NCBI GenBank assembly: GCA_964642855.1 | Contig: CAZXSK010000002.1 | Coordinates: forward strand, 1-64,000 | Direction: 5' to 3' | From: CAZXSK01 sp964642855 | Lineage (GTDB): Bacteria; Planctomycetota; Phycisphaerae; SM23-33 | DNA: 64,000 bases | Part shown: positions 15,408-24,394 of the stretch, piece after piece | How the letters are laid out: each line of letters begins with the position of its first letter | How positions within the stretch are numbered: the stretch's first letter is position 1 | Notes under the pieces: model-generated | What the model was told of the DNA's origin: nothing | The model's database searches: none | Seen by the model: only the letters and a program-made list of their open reading frames with translations | Made by a program: the position numbers and the translations under genes

Positions 15408-17609
15408 ATGACGCGGAAAGCGAACATCCTGGTGCGCGGCATCGCCCTCGGGGCGGCGCTGGCAGCCATCGCAGCCGGCTGGGCGCTGTACCGCGCGCCG
15501 GTGCGGGCTGCGATCTCCGCGTCGCCGGACGGTTCGCCCTTCCCGCTGGAGCGGCTGGAGCTGTACCTGCTGGTCCACGCGGGGCTGTTGGCGTGGATCG
15601 GCTTGGCGGGCGCCTGGGCTGGAGGATTTCTCGCCTCCCGTCCTCAACTGCTGCCCAGCCTGCCCCTGTGGTCGGGCGTGGTTTCGCTGCCGGCGTGGTT
15701 CGCGTGGAAGTTCTCCGCAGCCGGTGGCGTGGTCGACGGGCTCCTGGGCACGCCGGGAAGCTGGCTGGGCGCATGGGAGCAGGTCGGGGCGTTCGTGGTT
15801 CTCTCGGCCGAGCCGGTGATCGCGGTGATGCTCGCGGGGGGTGTGGCGTGGTCGCTGGTGCATCTGCGAGGCAGGGAATCGATGGCGCGGATCGTTGTGC
15901 TGCTGGTGGCCGCTGCGCCGTGGCTTGTGCTTCGATGGTGGCAAGGCGGGTCGCTGCTTGGGACCACCCTTGGCGAGCCGGTTGCGCCCCCGATGGTGCT
16001 GGGGCTGCTCGGACACGAAGCGGCCGAGGCGGCACGCGGGGCGTGGGCGAGCCTGGCCCCCGGCGGCGGCTGGCTGCTGGCCGTAATCGCCGGCGGGGCG
16101 CTTGGCGGTTGCTCGCTTCAGGCGGGCAAACCCAGACCCGCCCACCTGCGCGAACCGGCTGAGGACGGGCGCAAGCCCGGGAACCCCGGCCTGGTGTACC
16201 TGGCCTTTACGGTCGTCTACGTAGCGTTCCTGTTCTACGGCTGCTACGTGCCGTTCAACTTCCAGCCGATCTCGCTGGAAACTGCGTGGGCTGTGTTCAC
16301 GAGCCCGGGATACCTGACCTCCGCCCGGTGGGGCCAGGCCGACGCCGTCGCCAATATCGCGATGTACATCCCCCTGGCGTTCTGTGCGATGGGGGCATGG
16401 ACGAAAGAGGGCCGGCGGAGCGGGTGGTGGATCATGGCCCCGAGCGTGGTGCTGTTCGGGGCGGCGATGAGCCTGGCGCTGGAGTTCGGGCAGGTTTTCC
16501 TCCCCGAGAGGACCGCCTCGGCCCACGACGTGATCGCCCAGGCAATCGGCTCGGTCATCGGCTCGGGAGCGTGGGTGGCGTTCGGCCGACCTTTCACGCG
16601 GTTCGTGCGCGGGCTTGCGGATCGGAAATCGGCAGGTAAGGCGTTGGCGGTCAGGCTGCTGTACGTTTATGTCGCCATGCTACTGGTCATGCAGTTGATG
16701 CCCCTGACGCTGACGATCAGCGTCCGGCGGGTGGTGCACAAGTATCGCGACGGGATGATCACGCTCTGGCCGCTGTCGGACCTGATGCGCTACTCGGTGC
16801 TGGCGATCGTGCTCAAGTCGCTGATGTACGCGCCGGTGGGGTTCCTGGTCGCCACGGTCACTCCGAGGCGGAAGCGTCCCCTGCTGGCCGGGGTCATCGG
16901 GGGCGTGGCCTTCGCAGTCCTGCTGGAGGTCGCCCAGGTGTTCGTGGTGTCCCGGATCGCGACGACGACCGACCTGCTGCTGGCCGCGGCAGGAAGCGCG
17001 CTGGGAGCGCTGCTGGCGGTTACTCTTGGCCCGCGGGCACGGGGCGAGGGCGTCTACGGAACGTGGTGGAAAGCCCACGGCCGATGGATCATGGCCGGGC
17101 TGACCGTCGCGTGGGTCGCGGTGCTGCTGATCGCGCGGTGGGACCGCCCCGGCGGGCCGGCGTCAATGCCGGTCGCCTGGGATCGCCTCGCCAATGCGGC
17201 TGGGGTGCCCGTGCTGGACATGGCCCGCCACCTTGGGTTCCTGGAGGGGGGTGTGCGAATCGCCCGCGAGTTGGCGGTCATCGCGACGCTGGGCCTGTTC
17301 GTCCGGTCGGTCGTGGGAGGCGGGTCCCGAACTCGCTGGCTGGGCGCGACGCTGGTTACGATTGCGCTGGCCGTCGCGTTGGAAGCTGGCAGGGCGTTCT
17401 ATTCGAAATACCCCCCGGATCTGACGCTTGTGCTGGTGGGCGTGGTGGCGTCCGCCCTGGGCGTCTGGGCCCAGCCGCGGCTTGCAGCGATCTTCCTGAA
17501 GCAGCCTCGCGCGGGTGTTGCCAGAGCCACGGGCGACGACGTCGATCCCGCGCAGCAAAGCGGGCCGTCGGAACCTGCCGACGACCCGCACAAGTTCACC
17601 TGGCGATAA
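15408..17609 (+). CDS. Large membrane protein with repeated VanZ-like domains
   Basis: 733 residues and about 18 hydrophobic helices. At least two VanZ-like units are visible: residues ~260-400 (YGCYVPFNFQPISLE..., DAVANIAMYIPLAF, LALEFGQVFLPERTASAHDV) and ~420-560 (QLMPLTLTIS, LMYAPVGFLVATV, LLEVAQVFVVSRIATTTDLL). A third, weaker unit is at ~590-710 (ALEAGRAFYSKYPPDLTLVL). Each has the E-x(2)-Q/R...D/T pattern. VanZ itself gives low-level teicoplanin resistance, but most family members have no known role. The tail is hydrophilic. The ATG at 15408 gives a signal-like first helix. It is divergent from the O-antigen ligase and convergent, 15 nt away, with the TPR gene. Confidence 0.75.
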   Translation: MTRKANILVRGIALGAALAAIAAGWALYRAPVRAAISASPDGSPFPLERLELYLLVHAGLLAWIGLAGAWAGGFLASRPQLLPSLPLWSGVVSLPAWFAWKFSAAGGVVDGLLGTPGSWLGAWEQVGAFVVLSAEPVIAVMLAGGVAWSLVHLRGRESMARIVVLLVAAAPWLVLRWWQGGSLLGTTLGEPVAPPMVLGLLGHEAAEAARGAWASLAPGGGWLLAVIAGGALGGCSLQAGKPRPAHLREPAEDGRKPGNPGLVYLAFTVVYVAFLFYGCYVPFNFQPISLETAWAVFTSPGYLTSARWGQADAVANIAMYIPLAFCAMGAWTKEGRRSGWWIMAPSVVLFGAAMSLALEFGQVFLPERTASAHDVIAQAIGSVIGSGAWVAFGRPFTRFVRGLADRKSAGKALAVRLLYVYVAMLLVMQLMPLTLTISVRRVVHKYRDGMITLWPLSDLMRYSVLAIVLKSLMYAPVGFLVATVTPRRKRPLLAGVIGGVAFAVLLEVAQVFVVSRIATTTDLLLAAAGSALGALLAVTLGPRARGEGVYGTWWKAHGRWIMAGLTVAWVAVLLIARWDRPGGPASMPVAWDRLANAAGVPVLDMARHLGFLEGGVRIARELAVIATLGLFVRSVVGGGSRTRWLGATLVTIALAVALEAGRAFYSKYPPDLTLVLVGVVASALGVWAQPRLAAIFLKQPRAGVARATGDDVDPAQQSGPSEPADDPHKFTWR

Positions 17610-17624
17610 CTGTCCGGGACAAGT

Positions 17625-20600
17625 CTACGACGTTCCCTGCTTCAGCGCCTGGGAGGCCTTTCTTACCGCATCCTGTTCGTCGGGCAGGAGGGTCCGGTTC
17701 TCGGCCTTGGCTTTCTTTCCGAGGTCGACCGCGGCCTGGTAATGCCATTTCGCAACTTCCTCCATGCCCCGGGCCTTCTCCGCCTCGGCGACATGGTAAT
17801 GCGCCTGGGGCGAGTCGGTCATGCCCCGGATCGACTGGCGCAGAAGCGCGACAGCCTGCTGATGTTCGCCCATCAGGTGCGAGATCCATCCCCGGGTATC
17901 GATCAGCGTCGCAGGAGGCCGGGCCATGTTACGGACCGCCTTGTCCATGTAGTTCCTGGCCTTGGCAAGCTTCTCCTTGTCATCCGGATGAAGCTGGGTG
18001 ATGGAATAGGCGGCGTTATTGAGAAGCGTCCGATGGTTTGGGAGCTTCTCCATGAGCGATTCGTAGATACTCAGGGCCTGGTCTCGCTGGCCTGCTGTCT
18101 CCGATGCAGCCCCGTAACGCAGCTTCATGTACGCACTTTCGGGGAAGTCCTCGACGGCTCGTTCGAGAACCTTCACCGCCCGGTCGGGCTTGCTCTCGTC
18201 CAGCCACATGTCGGCTCGCAGAACCGCAGCGGTAAAGCTCTCCTTGGGCTTGAGGCGTGAGAGGACCTTGCGTCGGCTGTCGAGGTCGCGGGCGCCCATC
18301 CAGGCGGCCCATTGGCAGCGAGGGTTCTTGTCCAGGATCTCCATCGCCCACTGACCGGCGAACCGGTTCAGGCGGAAGTCCCGGGCAATAGACAGCAGCA
18401 GCAGGTCGCGCGAGGTTTCCTTGTAGGTGCCGTACCCTTCTCGAGCCGTCTGAAGATGCTGGCGCGTGACCACGCCGATCGGATCTCCATCCGGCAGAGC
18501 TTCCACAATTTTGGCCGCCTGGTCGACCCGTCCCGCGGCCAGCAGCGCCAGAATACGATCCGGCGGAGAGACAGGCACGCCGACTCGCTGCTTGCGAAAC
18601 TGCTCGTTGATCTCCTCGATGCGATTCAGCCAGCCATCCAGCCGCTCGCGATCGTCGGATGTCTGGGCGATGCACACGCCGATGAGCACCGACACGCCGC
18701 TGGCTGCTTTCGGTTCGGGCAGGAGCTTCAGGGCGGCCTGGGGATCCTGCTTGGCTGTCAGCATCGCGGTGATGTTGGCCCACAGCGGCGAACCGGTTTG
18801 CCTGGTCATGCGTTCGGCAAGCCGGGCTGCTCCGCGGAGGTCGCCCTTCTGCTGGTAGGCGTCCATCGCCAGACCGGCAAGGATGGGTTGCACATACCGG
18901 TCGTTGGTGAGTTCCTGCACACTGCTGCGGAAGGCCTCCAGTGCCTGGTCAGGCCGCTCGCTCTGGAGGTAGTGCCTGATCCTCTGCACATGCACCCTCA
19001 TGTCTTTGGGTCGATCCTTGAGCAGGCCGTCCAGAACGGCAATCTTCGCGTCGTCGGTCTCCGAAAGTTCAGCCAGCATCAGGCGCGAGGGCACGTACCG
19101 GTCGGAGTGAACGGGAACCCTCTCCAGCAGCCGGCGGGCCTCCTTGCGATCTCCCACGGCCATGGTCGTACGCGCCAACGCCAGCAGGAGTCTCGGATGG
19201 ACCTCCTCGTCGCGCCCGGAGAGCTCTTTGAGCACTTCGGCGGCTTTGTGGTCCAACCCCCACTGCCGGAGCATTTCCGCTCGTTGGAAGACGCTCATTT
19301 CCAGCCCCGAGGCTCCTGCATCTTCGAGTTTCCGCAGTTCTTCCAGCGCGGCGAGAGGCTCGTTGTTGAGGTCCAGCAGCGTAGCGATGGACACGCGCAG
19401 TCCCAGTCGCTGGGGCTGAAGACCGGCCGCCTTGCGAAGCGACGCGATGGCGCCTTTCAGGTCGCCGAAGATCCGCTGGACTTGGGCGCGGGTGACGTAC
19501 GTCTGCGCGTCGGCCGGTGCGATCTCCTGGAGGTCGTCGCAGATAGCGAGCGCGTCGTCACGATGCTTCATCGCCTTGGCGACGTAGATGGCCAGTTCCG
19601 CAAGGGCCTGGCGATCGCCCTGCCGCACCGCCGTCTGGTGAAGATCCTTCAGCACAGCCATGGCGTCGAGCTCTTTGCCCATCGCCTGGTATACGTTGAC
19701 CTTCGAGAGCATCGCCCGCCGGCGATTGACGGTTCCTTCGGTCAGTTGGTCCAGCAGCGTCATGGCCTGTTCGAGCCGGCCCATTCTCGCCAGCAAGGCT
19801 GCCTGTCGGAGCTTGGCTTCAGCTGCGACATGTTCCGGGGCGTCGGCGTGGCTCCAGACGGCCTGGTAGCTCCTGATCGCCTCGCCAGGACGTCCTCCCG
19901 CCTGCTCCAGGCTCGCCATGGCCATGTTGACCATGTACTCCCGTGCGTTTCGCACGTCGGTCAGCTTTTCACGGACGTCCTTGAGATCGCCCGACCGCTG
20001 CCAGATCTGGGCGAGGGCGAGGTAGGGAGTCAGCACCCGAGGCTGGGCACGGAGCACCTTCTGGAGTTCGGAAACGGCCTGGTCTCTGCGGTTGCTGGCC
20101 AGGAGTGCCTGGACCAGAAGCATCCGTGCCTGCTGGTTGTCCGAGCGGTCTTCGAGGCTCTCACGACAGATCCGGATTGCCTCGTCGGGCCTGCCACGCT
20201 GCAGATACACCGCAGCCAACTGCAACCCGCTCTTGCCTTCAAAGGCGCCTTCCTGGATGGCTTCATCGAGATCCTTGCCCTGGGCCAGGGCAATTTGCAG
20301 CTTCAGCAGGTTCGCGCGGTCATTGGGCGAGTCGACGGTCTCCAGAACACTGGCCGCACGTTCGAGATTGCCCGCCGCAATCAGCTCTGCAGCCAGAGTG
20401 ACCTTGTACTCCGCCACGCCCGGTGCAAGCCTGGAGGCCTTGCGGTACTCTTCGATCGCCAAAGCCGATCGCTCGGTCGATCCGTAGAGCTGCCCCATCT
20501 CGAAGCGAAGCGCCGCGGTCTCGGGGTATTTCTCCACCGCGCGGGAAAGCAGTTGCTCAGCCGCCCGGTCCTCGCCGAGATAGCGATGTGCCCTGGAAAT

Positions 20601-22214
20601 GGCGATCGTCTGGGGAACATTTCGGGGCTCCCCCTTAACCAGTCGATCGGCGATCGCCCGGGCCTGCGATTGGAGCTTGCGGGCCTGCTGGGGATACGTC
20701 TGCATCAGCAATTCAGCCCGGCGCTCGTAGGCCTGTGCGATGCTCGCGAGTTGCGTGATCGACGCGTTCGGATCGGCCGCAACCTTTTCCATGACATCGG
20801 CGGCCAACTGCTCGCGGTCCGTCTTGCGTGCGATTTCCAGCAGCAGCGTCAGGGCGTCGGGGTCGTCGGGATGGGTTTTGTAGAGCCTGTCGGCGTGGCG
20901 GAAGGCGGTTTCCGTTGCATCCTGCAGGCCTTCCTCGGACAGACTCCTGGCCATGAATTTCAGGGCCTGGGCATTGTCGGGGTCCAGCTCGGTCAGCACG
21001 AACGTCATCGCTTCTCGGGCAGACTCCACGTATTGAGGATATTGCGACGCCAACTGGGCATAACGCACGTGCGCAACCGGCCAGTCCGGGTGCTGCGCAC
21101 GAAGCCGGCTGAGCTGGCGAACCGCCTGGGCTCGCTCTCCGCGCCGAACCATGAGCATCGCCTCCAGCAACAGGGCCTGCCGCTGACGCGAATCTTCCTT
21201 CAGCACGTTCTCCACGAGCTGCTGAGCTTTTTCGTTGTTGCCCAGCCACATCGCCAGTTCCGCCCGATCCAGCTGTACTTCGATGACCGTTGGGTTCTCC
21301 TTGAGGACGACGTCGAGACGGTCGGCTGCCTGGCGGACACGCTGGATATACTCCTCCTGGGAAAGCTCTCCGCTGAGGGTAGCGACCTCGTACATCTCGA
21401 GCTTCGAGACCGCCAGCGGCGGCGGGTTCTCCGCCGAGAGGATCACGTCCCGGACGTCTTCGAGTGCTTCGAAATCCTGCTGCTGAACGCACGTGTCCAC
21501 CAGCAGCACCGCTGCCCTTTCCAGGGTCGGGTCGATCCGGACGACGGTGCTGAACTCGTTGATCGCGCGGGCGCAGGCCTGGTCGGCCTGGTCGGCGGCT
21601 TCCTGGCGGGCCTCCCGCTTCTGTCGGGCCAGTTCTGCGACCCCTCCGGCCTGGGCGCTCTCGGCCTCGCGACGGAACAGCCCGGCCAGACGATCATACG
21701 CCCGCCCCTGGTTCCTGCAGATGACGCCCAGCATGTAGTGAAGCTGGAGCTTGTCTTTCTCGTCGGCTGGGTCAAGCTCTTCCAGAATCTCCCGGGCCCG
21801 GTCGAAGTTCCCGATCGCAGCCTGGAGCTTCTCAACCGGCGGGTATCGTTGCGAAGACATCAACGCCTGGGTAGCGGGCATGGAGTAGCTCTCAGCCAGG
21901 GCCATCTGGATATCGATCTTGCCCTCGGGCTGATGCGACTTGCCCTCCTGGAGCACCTCGCGTGCTTCCTCGTGTCTCTGGAGCGAATTCAGCGCCCGGG
22001 CGCGAACCACGTACCCCTGGTGATCGGTGGGGTTTTCGCGGATGTACTGGGCTGCCTGGTTGGCGGCGTCCTCGAACTTCTTGGCGCTGAGGCTGATCCT
22101 CGCCCGGTCCAGCTGCGAGTATCTGCCCCGTCGATGGAGGAAAAACCACACGCCGCCGGCCAGGGCGGCAATCACTCCGGCGATCAGCACGAAAATCAGG
22201 ATCCGGCGTGCCAT
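17625..22214 (-). CDS. Giant TPR-repeat protein, probable exosortase-system partner
   Basis: 1529 residues: one N-terminal transmembrane helix (RILIFVLIAGVIAALAGGVW), then almost continuous tetratricopeptide-like helical repeats to the C terminus. Repeats are clear at KKFEDAANQAAQYIRENPTD, PDEAIRICRESLEDRSDNQQ and KPDRAVKVLERAVEDFPESA. It is probably anchored in the membrane with a large periplasmic or cytoplasmic scaffold. It starts 26 nt after the exosortase stop, with AAGGAG ahead of ATG 22214, so the two form an operon. In proteobacterial PEP-CTERM/exopolysaccharide loci, large TPR proteins (PrsT) occupy the same position; applying that role here is inference. Confidence 0.85.
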   Translation of the reverse strand: MARRILIFVLIAGVIAALAGGVWFFLHRRGRYSQLDRARISLSAKKFEDAANQAAQYIRENPTDHQGYVVRARALNSLQRHEEAREVLQEGKSHQPEGKIDIQMALAESYSMPATQALMSSQRYPPVEKLQAAIGNFDRAREILEELDPADEKDKLQLHYMLGVICRNQGRAYDRLAGLFRREAESAQAGGVAELARQKREARQEAADQADQACARAINEFSTVVRIDPTLERAAVLLVDTCVQQQDFEALEDVRDVILSAENPPPLAVSKLEMYEVATLSGELSQEEYIQRVRQAADRLDVVLKENPTVIEVQLDRAELAMWLGNNEKAQQLVENVLKEDSRQRQALLLEAMLMVRRGERAQAVRQLSRLRAQHPDWPVAHVRYAQLASQYPQYVESAREAMTFVLTELDPDNAQALKFMARSLSEEGLQDATETAFRHADRLYKTHPDDPDALTLLLEIARKTDREQLAADVMEKVAADPNASITQLASIAQAYERRAELLMQTYPQQARKLQSQARAIADRLVKGEPRNVPQTIAISRAHRYLGEDRAAEQLLSRAVEKYPETAALRFEMGQLYGSTERSALAIEEYRKASRLAPGVAEYKVTLAAELIAAGNLERAASVLETVDSPNDRANLLKLQIALAQGKDLDEAIQEGAFEGKSGLQLAAVYLQRGRPDEAIRICRESLEDRSDNQQARMLLVQALLASNRRDQAVSELQKVLRAQPRVLTPYLALAQIWQRSGDLKDVREKLTDVRNAREYMVNMAMASLEQAGGRPGEAIRSYQAVWSHADAPEHVAAEAKLRQAALLARMGRLEQAMTLLDQLTEGTVNRRRAMLSKVNVYQAMGKELDAMAVLKDLHQTAVRQGDRQALAELAIYVAKAMKHRDDALAICDDLQEIAPADAQTYVTRAQVQRIFGDLKGAIASLRKAAGLQPQRLGLRVSIATLLDLNNEPLAALEELRKLEDAGASGLEMSVFQRAEMLRQWGLDHKAAEVLKELSGRDEEVHPRLLLALARTTMAVGDRKEARRLLERVPVHSDRYVPSRLMLAELSETDDAKIAVLDGLLKDRPKDMRVHVQRIRHYLQSERPDQALEAFRSSVQELTNDRYVQPILAGLAMDAYQQKGDLRGAARLAERMTRQTGSPLWANITAMLTAKQDPQAALKLLPEPKAASGVSVLIGVCIAQTSDDRERLDGWLNRIEEINEQFRKQRVGVPVSPPDRILALLAAGRVDQAAKIVEALPDGDPIGVVTRQHLQTAREGYGTYKETSRDLLLLSIARDFRLNRFAGQWAMEILDKNPRCQWAAWMGARDLDSRRKVLSRLKPKESFTAAVLRADMWLDESKPDRAVKVLERAVEDFPESAYMKLRYGAASETAGQRDQALSIYESLMEKLPNHRTLLNNAAYSITQLHPDDKEKLAKARNYMDKAVRNMARPPATLIDTRGWISHLMGEHQQAVALLRQSIRGMTDSPQAHYHVAEAEKARGMEEVAKWHYQAAVDLGKKAKAENRTLLPDEQDAVRKASQALKQGTS

Positions 22215-22240
22215 GTGCACTGTCTCCTTGTTCTAGCCCG

Positions 22241-23905
22241 CTAGGGGAGCTTGCGATCCACGTGGGGTATCGCTGTCCGCATGAACCTCACACAACGCTC
22301 TCGCGTTTCCTCCACCGTTCCGTTGACCACGGCCGAAACGCGGATCAGTGCGCCGCTGGCGTTGCGCCTCAGCAGCCCGTTGGCGAATATCGTCAACTGC
22401 TGCGTCCAGAAGCTCTGGGTATAGCGATCCCCACATTTGTAGGTGTAGAGGAAGTAGGTCTGGTACGGGCCCCGCTGGGCGACCAGCTCGCGGCAGGGAA
22501 GCTCGCCGACGCCCTCGACCTGGCTGATCTGCACGTCGCCCTTGGCGACGATGTTCGTCCCGCCTCCCTCGATGCACAGGTCGGGCGGATGCGTGCCCTT
22601 GCGGTTGTCCGAGCTGAAGACGATCAGGAAGCGGATTTCATCCAGAACCGATGGCCCGGGGGCGTAGACCCTGTTGAGGTAGTCGTTGGTCTCCAGGATG
22701 GTCAGTTCCTGCTCGCTGAGCGTCTCGTTGTGGCCAACCCACAGGTCGTCGTCGATCTGCAGCTCGGATGGCACCGCCTCGGCAGCGACGTCCGCCCGGT
22801 GCATGGCGGGTACCGAACGCGACAGCCAGATCGCGACACCCGCACTGAGAACGATCAGCACGATCGCCGTGACTGACCAGGGCTTGCGGATCGCCTGCCT
22901 GAGCTCCCGGCCCTGGGCCTCGTCCTCCGGGCCCCGACGGACATCGTGGAACAGCGGCACGACTTCCGCAGGCCTGCCCACCAGCCTGCGCGTGCCCAGC
23001 ACCAGTTTCTCAAGCCCGAACATCATGAAGAACGCAGCTACGAAGACCAGCACCCCGCTGGTATCGTGCACCCAGCCGGTCGCCAGTTCGACCGTCCACA
23101 CTTCGGCTACGAGAATCAACCCGAAGATACGAATGGAGTTGGCAACCACAGCCACGGGAATCGACGCGAGGAACAGCCCGATCCGCCACAGCCCCCGGAG
23201 TCGGCAGACGTAGGCGTAGAGCGTACCGAAGGCCACCAGGCTGATCATCGTCCGCAGTCCGTTGCATACGTCGGCGACCTGCAGTTCCTTGCCATCGGGC
23301 AGCAGCACCCGGTTGCCCGACCGCACGGCAAGCAGGCCCAGGGTGTCGGCGATCCACACCCCCGCCTTGGTCGCGAAGATCCGCAGGTGGAAATTCCAGT
23401 TACCGATCGTCACTTCCGGCAGCGGAATCATGAACACCAACAGCAGGAGGGGGAACCAGAATCGCCGCAGTGCAGAAAAACCCCACACGATGATCGCCAC
23501 CCCGAACAGCACGCCGATGAAGGCAAAGCCGCTGGCGAAATTCACCCGCGCCAAGGCGGCCAGCAGGTGCAGAAGCAGGCTTCCGCATAGCACCACCATG
23601 CCGAGAATCGGGTTGGGTTTGACCTTCACTTTCGTATGGCGGATCAGCAACACGAAAATCAGCAGGCTCACCAGCGGAACCAGCGGCGCGTGGGTGTAGT
23701 AGCTGCTGCCCTCCGTGAACCGGTCATACAGGCTGCGGGAGGTCTTGTCCCACAGGGGGAACCACCGGTGCCACATCTCGGCGAAGTTCAGGTAGAACCC
23801 AGCTGCCAGCCCTGCGGCCAGGGCGGTCCAGAACACCCAGGCGGGGATCCCGACCTTGCGGACGTTGTGGACCTCCGAGGGATCAGCTTGTTCGGTTGCT
23901 TGCAT
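22241..23905 (-). CDS. xrt: Exosortase fused to an EpsI-type domain
   Basis: 554 residues. Residues ~20-330 are an exosortase, the membrane transpeptidase-like enzyme that recognises PEP-CTERM tails. It has about eight helices and the catalytic triad: Cys214 in QVADVCNGLRTMI, Arg259 in VANSIRIFGLI and His280 in GWVHDTSGVLVF. After a linker, one more helix (~365-385) leads to an EpsI/DUF3485-like domain with HPPDLCIEGGGTNIV, the usual H-x-P-x-x-C...GGG signature. In many bacteria EpsI is a separate gene or a fusion like this one. Substrates are likely the PEP-CTERM proteins at 50735, 59510, 60350 and 61261. The gene leads the operon with the TPR protein. The Shine-Dalgarno is weak (TGAGG). Confidence 0.92.
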   Translation of the reverse strand: MQATEQADPSEVHNVRKVGIPAWVFWTALAAGLAAGFYLNFAEMWHRWFPLWDKTSRSLYDRFTEGSSYYTHAPLVPLVSLLIFVLLIRHTKVKVKPNPILGMVVLCGSLLLHLLAALARVNFASGFAFIGVLFGVAIIVWGFSALRRFWFPLLLLVFMIPLPEVTIGNWNFHLRIFATKAGVWIADTLGLLAVRSGNRVLLPDGKELQVADVCNGLRTMISLVAFGTLYAYVCRLRGLWRIGLFLASIPVAVVANSIRIFGLILVAEVWTVELATGWVHDTSGVLVFVAAFFMMFGLEKLVLGTRRLVGRPAEVVPLFHDVRRGPEDEAQGRELRQAIRKPWSVTAIVLIVLSAGVAIWLSRSVPAMHRADVAAEAVPSELQIDDDLWVGHNETLSEQELTILETNDYLNRVYAPGPSVLDEIRFLIVFSSDNRKGTHPPDLCIEGGGTNIVAKGDVQISQVEGVGELPCRELVAQRGPYQTYFLYTYKCGDRYTQSFWTQQLTIFANGLLRRNASGALIRVSAVVNGTVEETRERCVRFMRTAIPHVDRKLP

Positions 23906-24394
23906 GGCCTCAGTACCACCGAATGCCGACCTGCGGAAAACACGAGCGAATTACATTCCGTTTGTACGCCGGAACGCACAGGCCGTTCGGTGAATTCCCT
24001 TTCATTCTCAACGAGCACGCAGAGTTGCGCCCGACGTTATAGCAGACCCGCCGGAGCGATGCCACTGCATTGCCTCCGGGTATCCGATGCCTCCTAACTC
24101 GGATCGGGCGAAGGGTTTCTGCAAAGAGACTGACTCGCCGTCTTCTACTTCCGACCCGCCGGGACCGTCGGGATTGCCCGGGGTGGCATGCTCCCGCTTC
24201 GCCCCGGCCTGCGTCTCATTTCCTGCCGCGGGCGGTCCTGGCCTGTGGCGCCCTGTCCCGCCGAACGCAAGCGATCGCCCCCGCCCCCGAAAAACCGCTT
24301 GACCGCATCGCCGGTCGCCGGTACAAACACCGATCTGCGTTTCGGGCAGGCGGGGTTGTACTGCGCCGACTCTGCCAACTTGGAAGCCGCTACG
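23906..24394. other. Intergenic region between exosortase and pheA
   Basis: Divergent 489-nt spacer. Apart from the promoter-like sequence at 24299-24327 I see no gene, RNA or repeat. Long frames drawn through it on either strand are shadows that continue antisense into pheA and tpiA. Confidence 0.6.
24299..24327 (+). promoter_or_regulatory. Sigma-70-like promoter for pheA
   Basis: TTGACC and TACAAA are separated by 17 bases (24305-24321), placing transcription start near 24334 and leaving a leader of about 60 nt before the pheA ATG. The -35 matches consensus at 5 of 6 and the -10 at 4 of 6. Confidence 0.4.

Noticed and set aside
18312..22244. 1310-codon open frame on the plus strand
   Set aside because: It is exactly antisense to the TPR gene; high GC leaves such frames open. 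The minus-strand product has clear TPR repeats and a ribosome-binding site.
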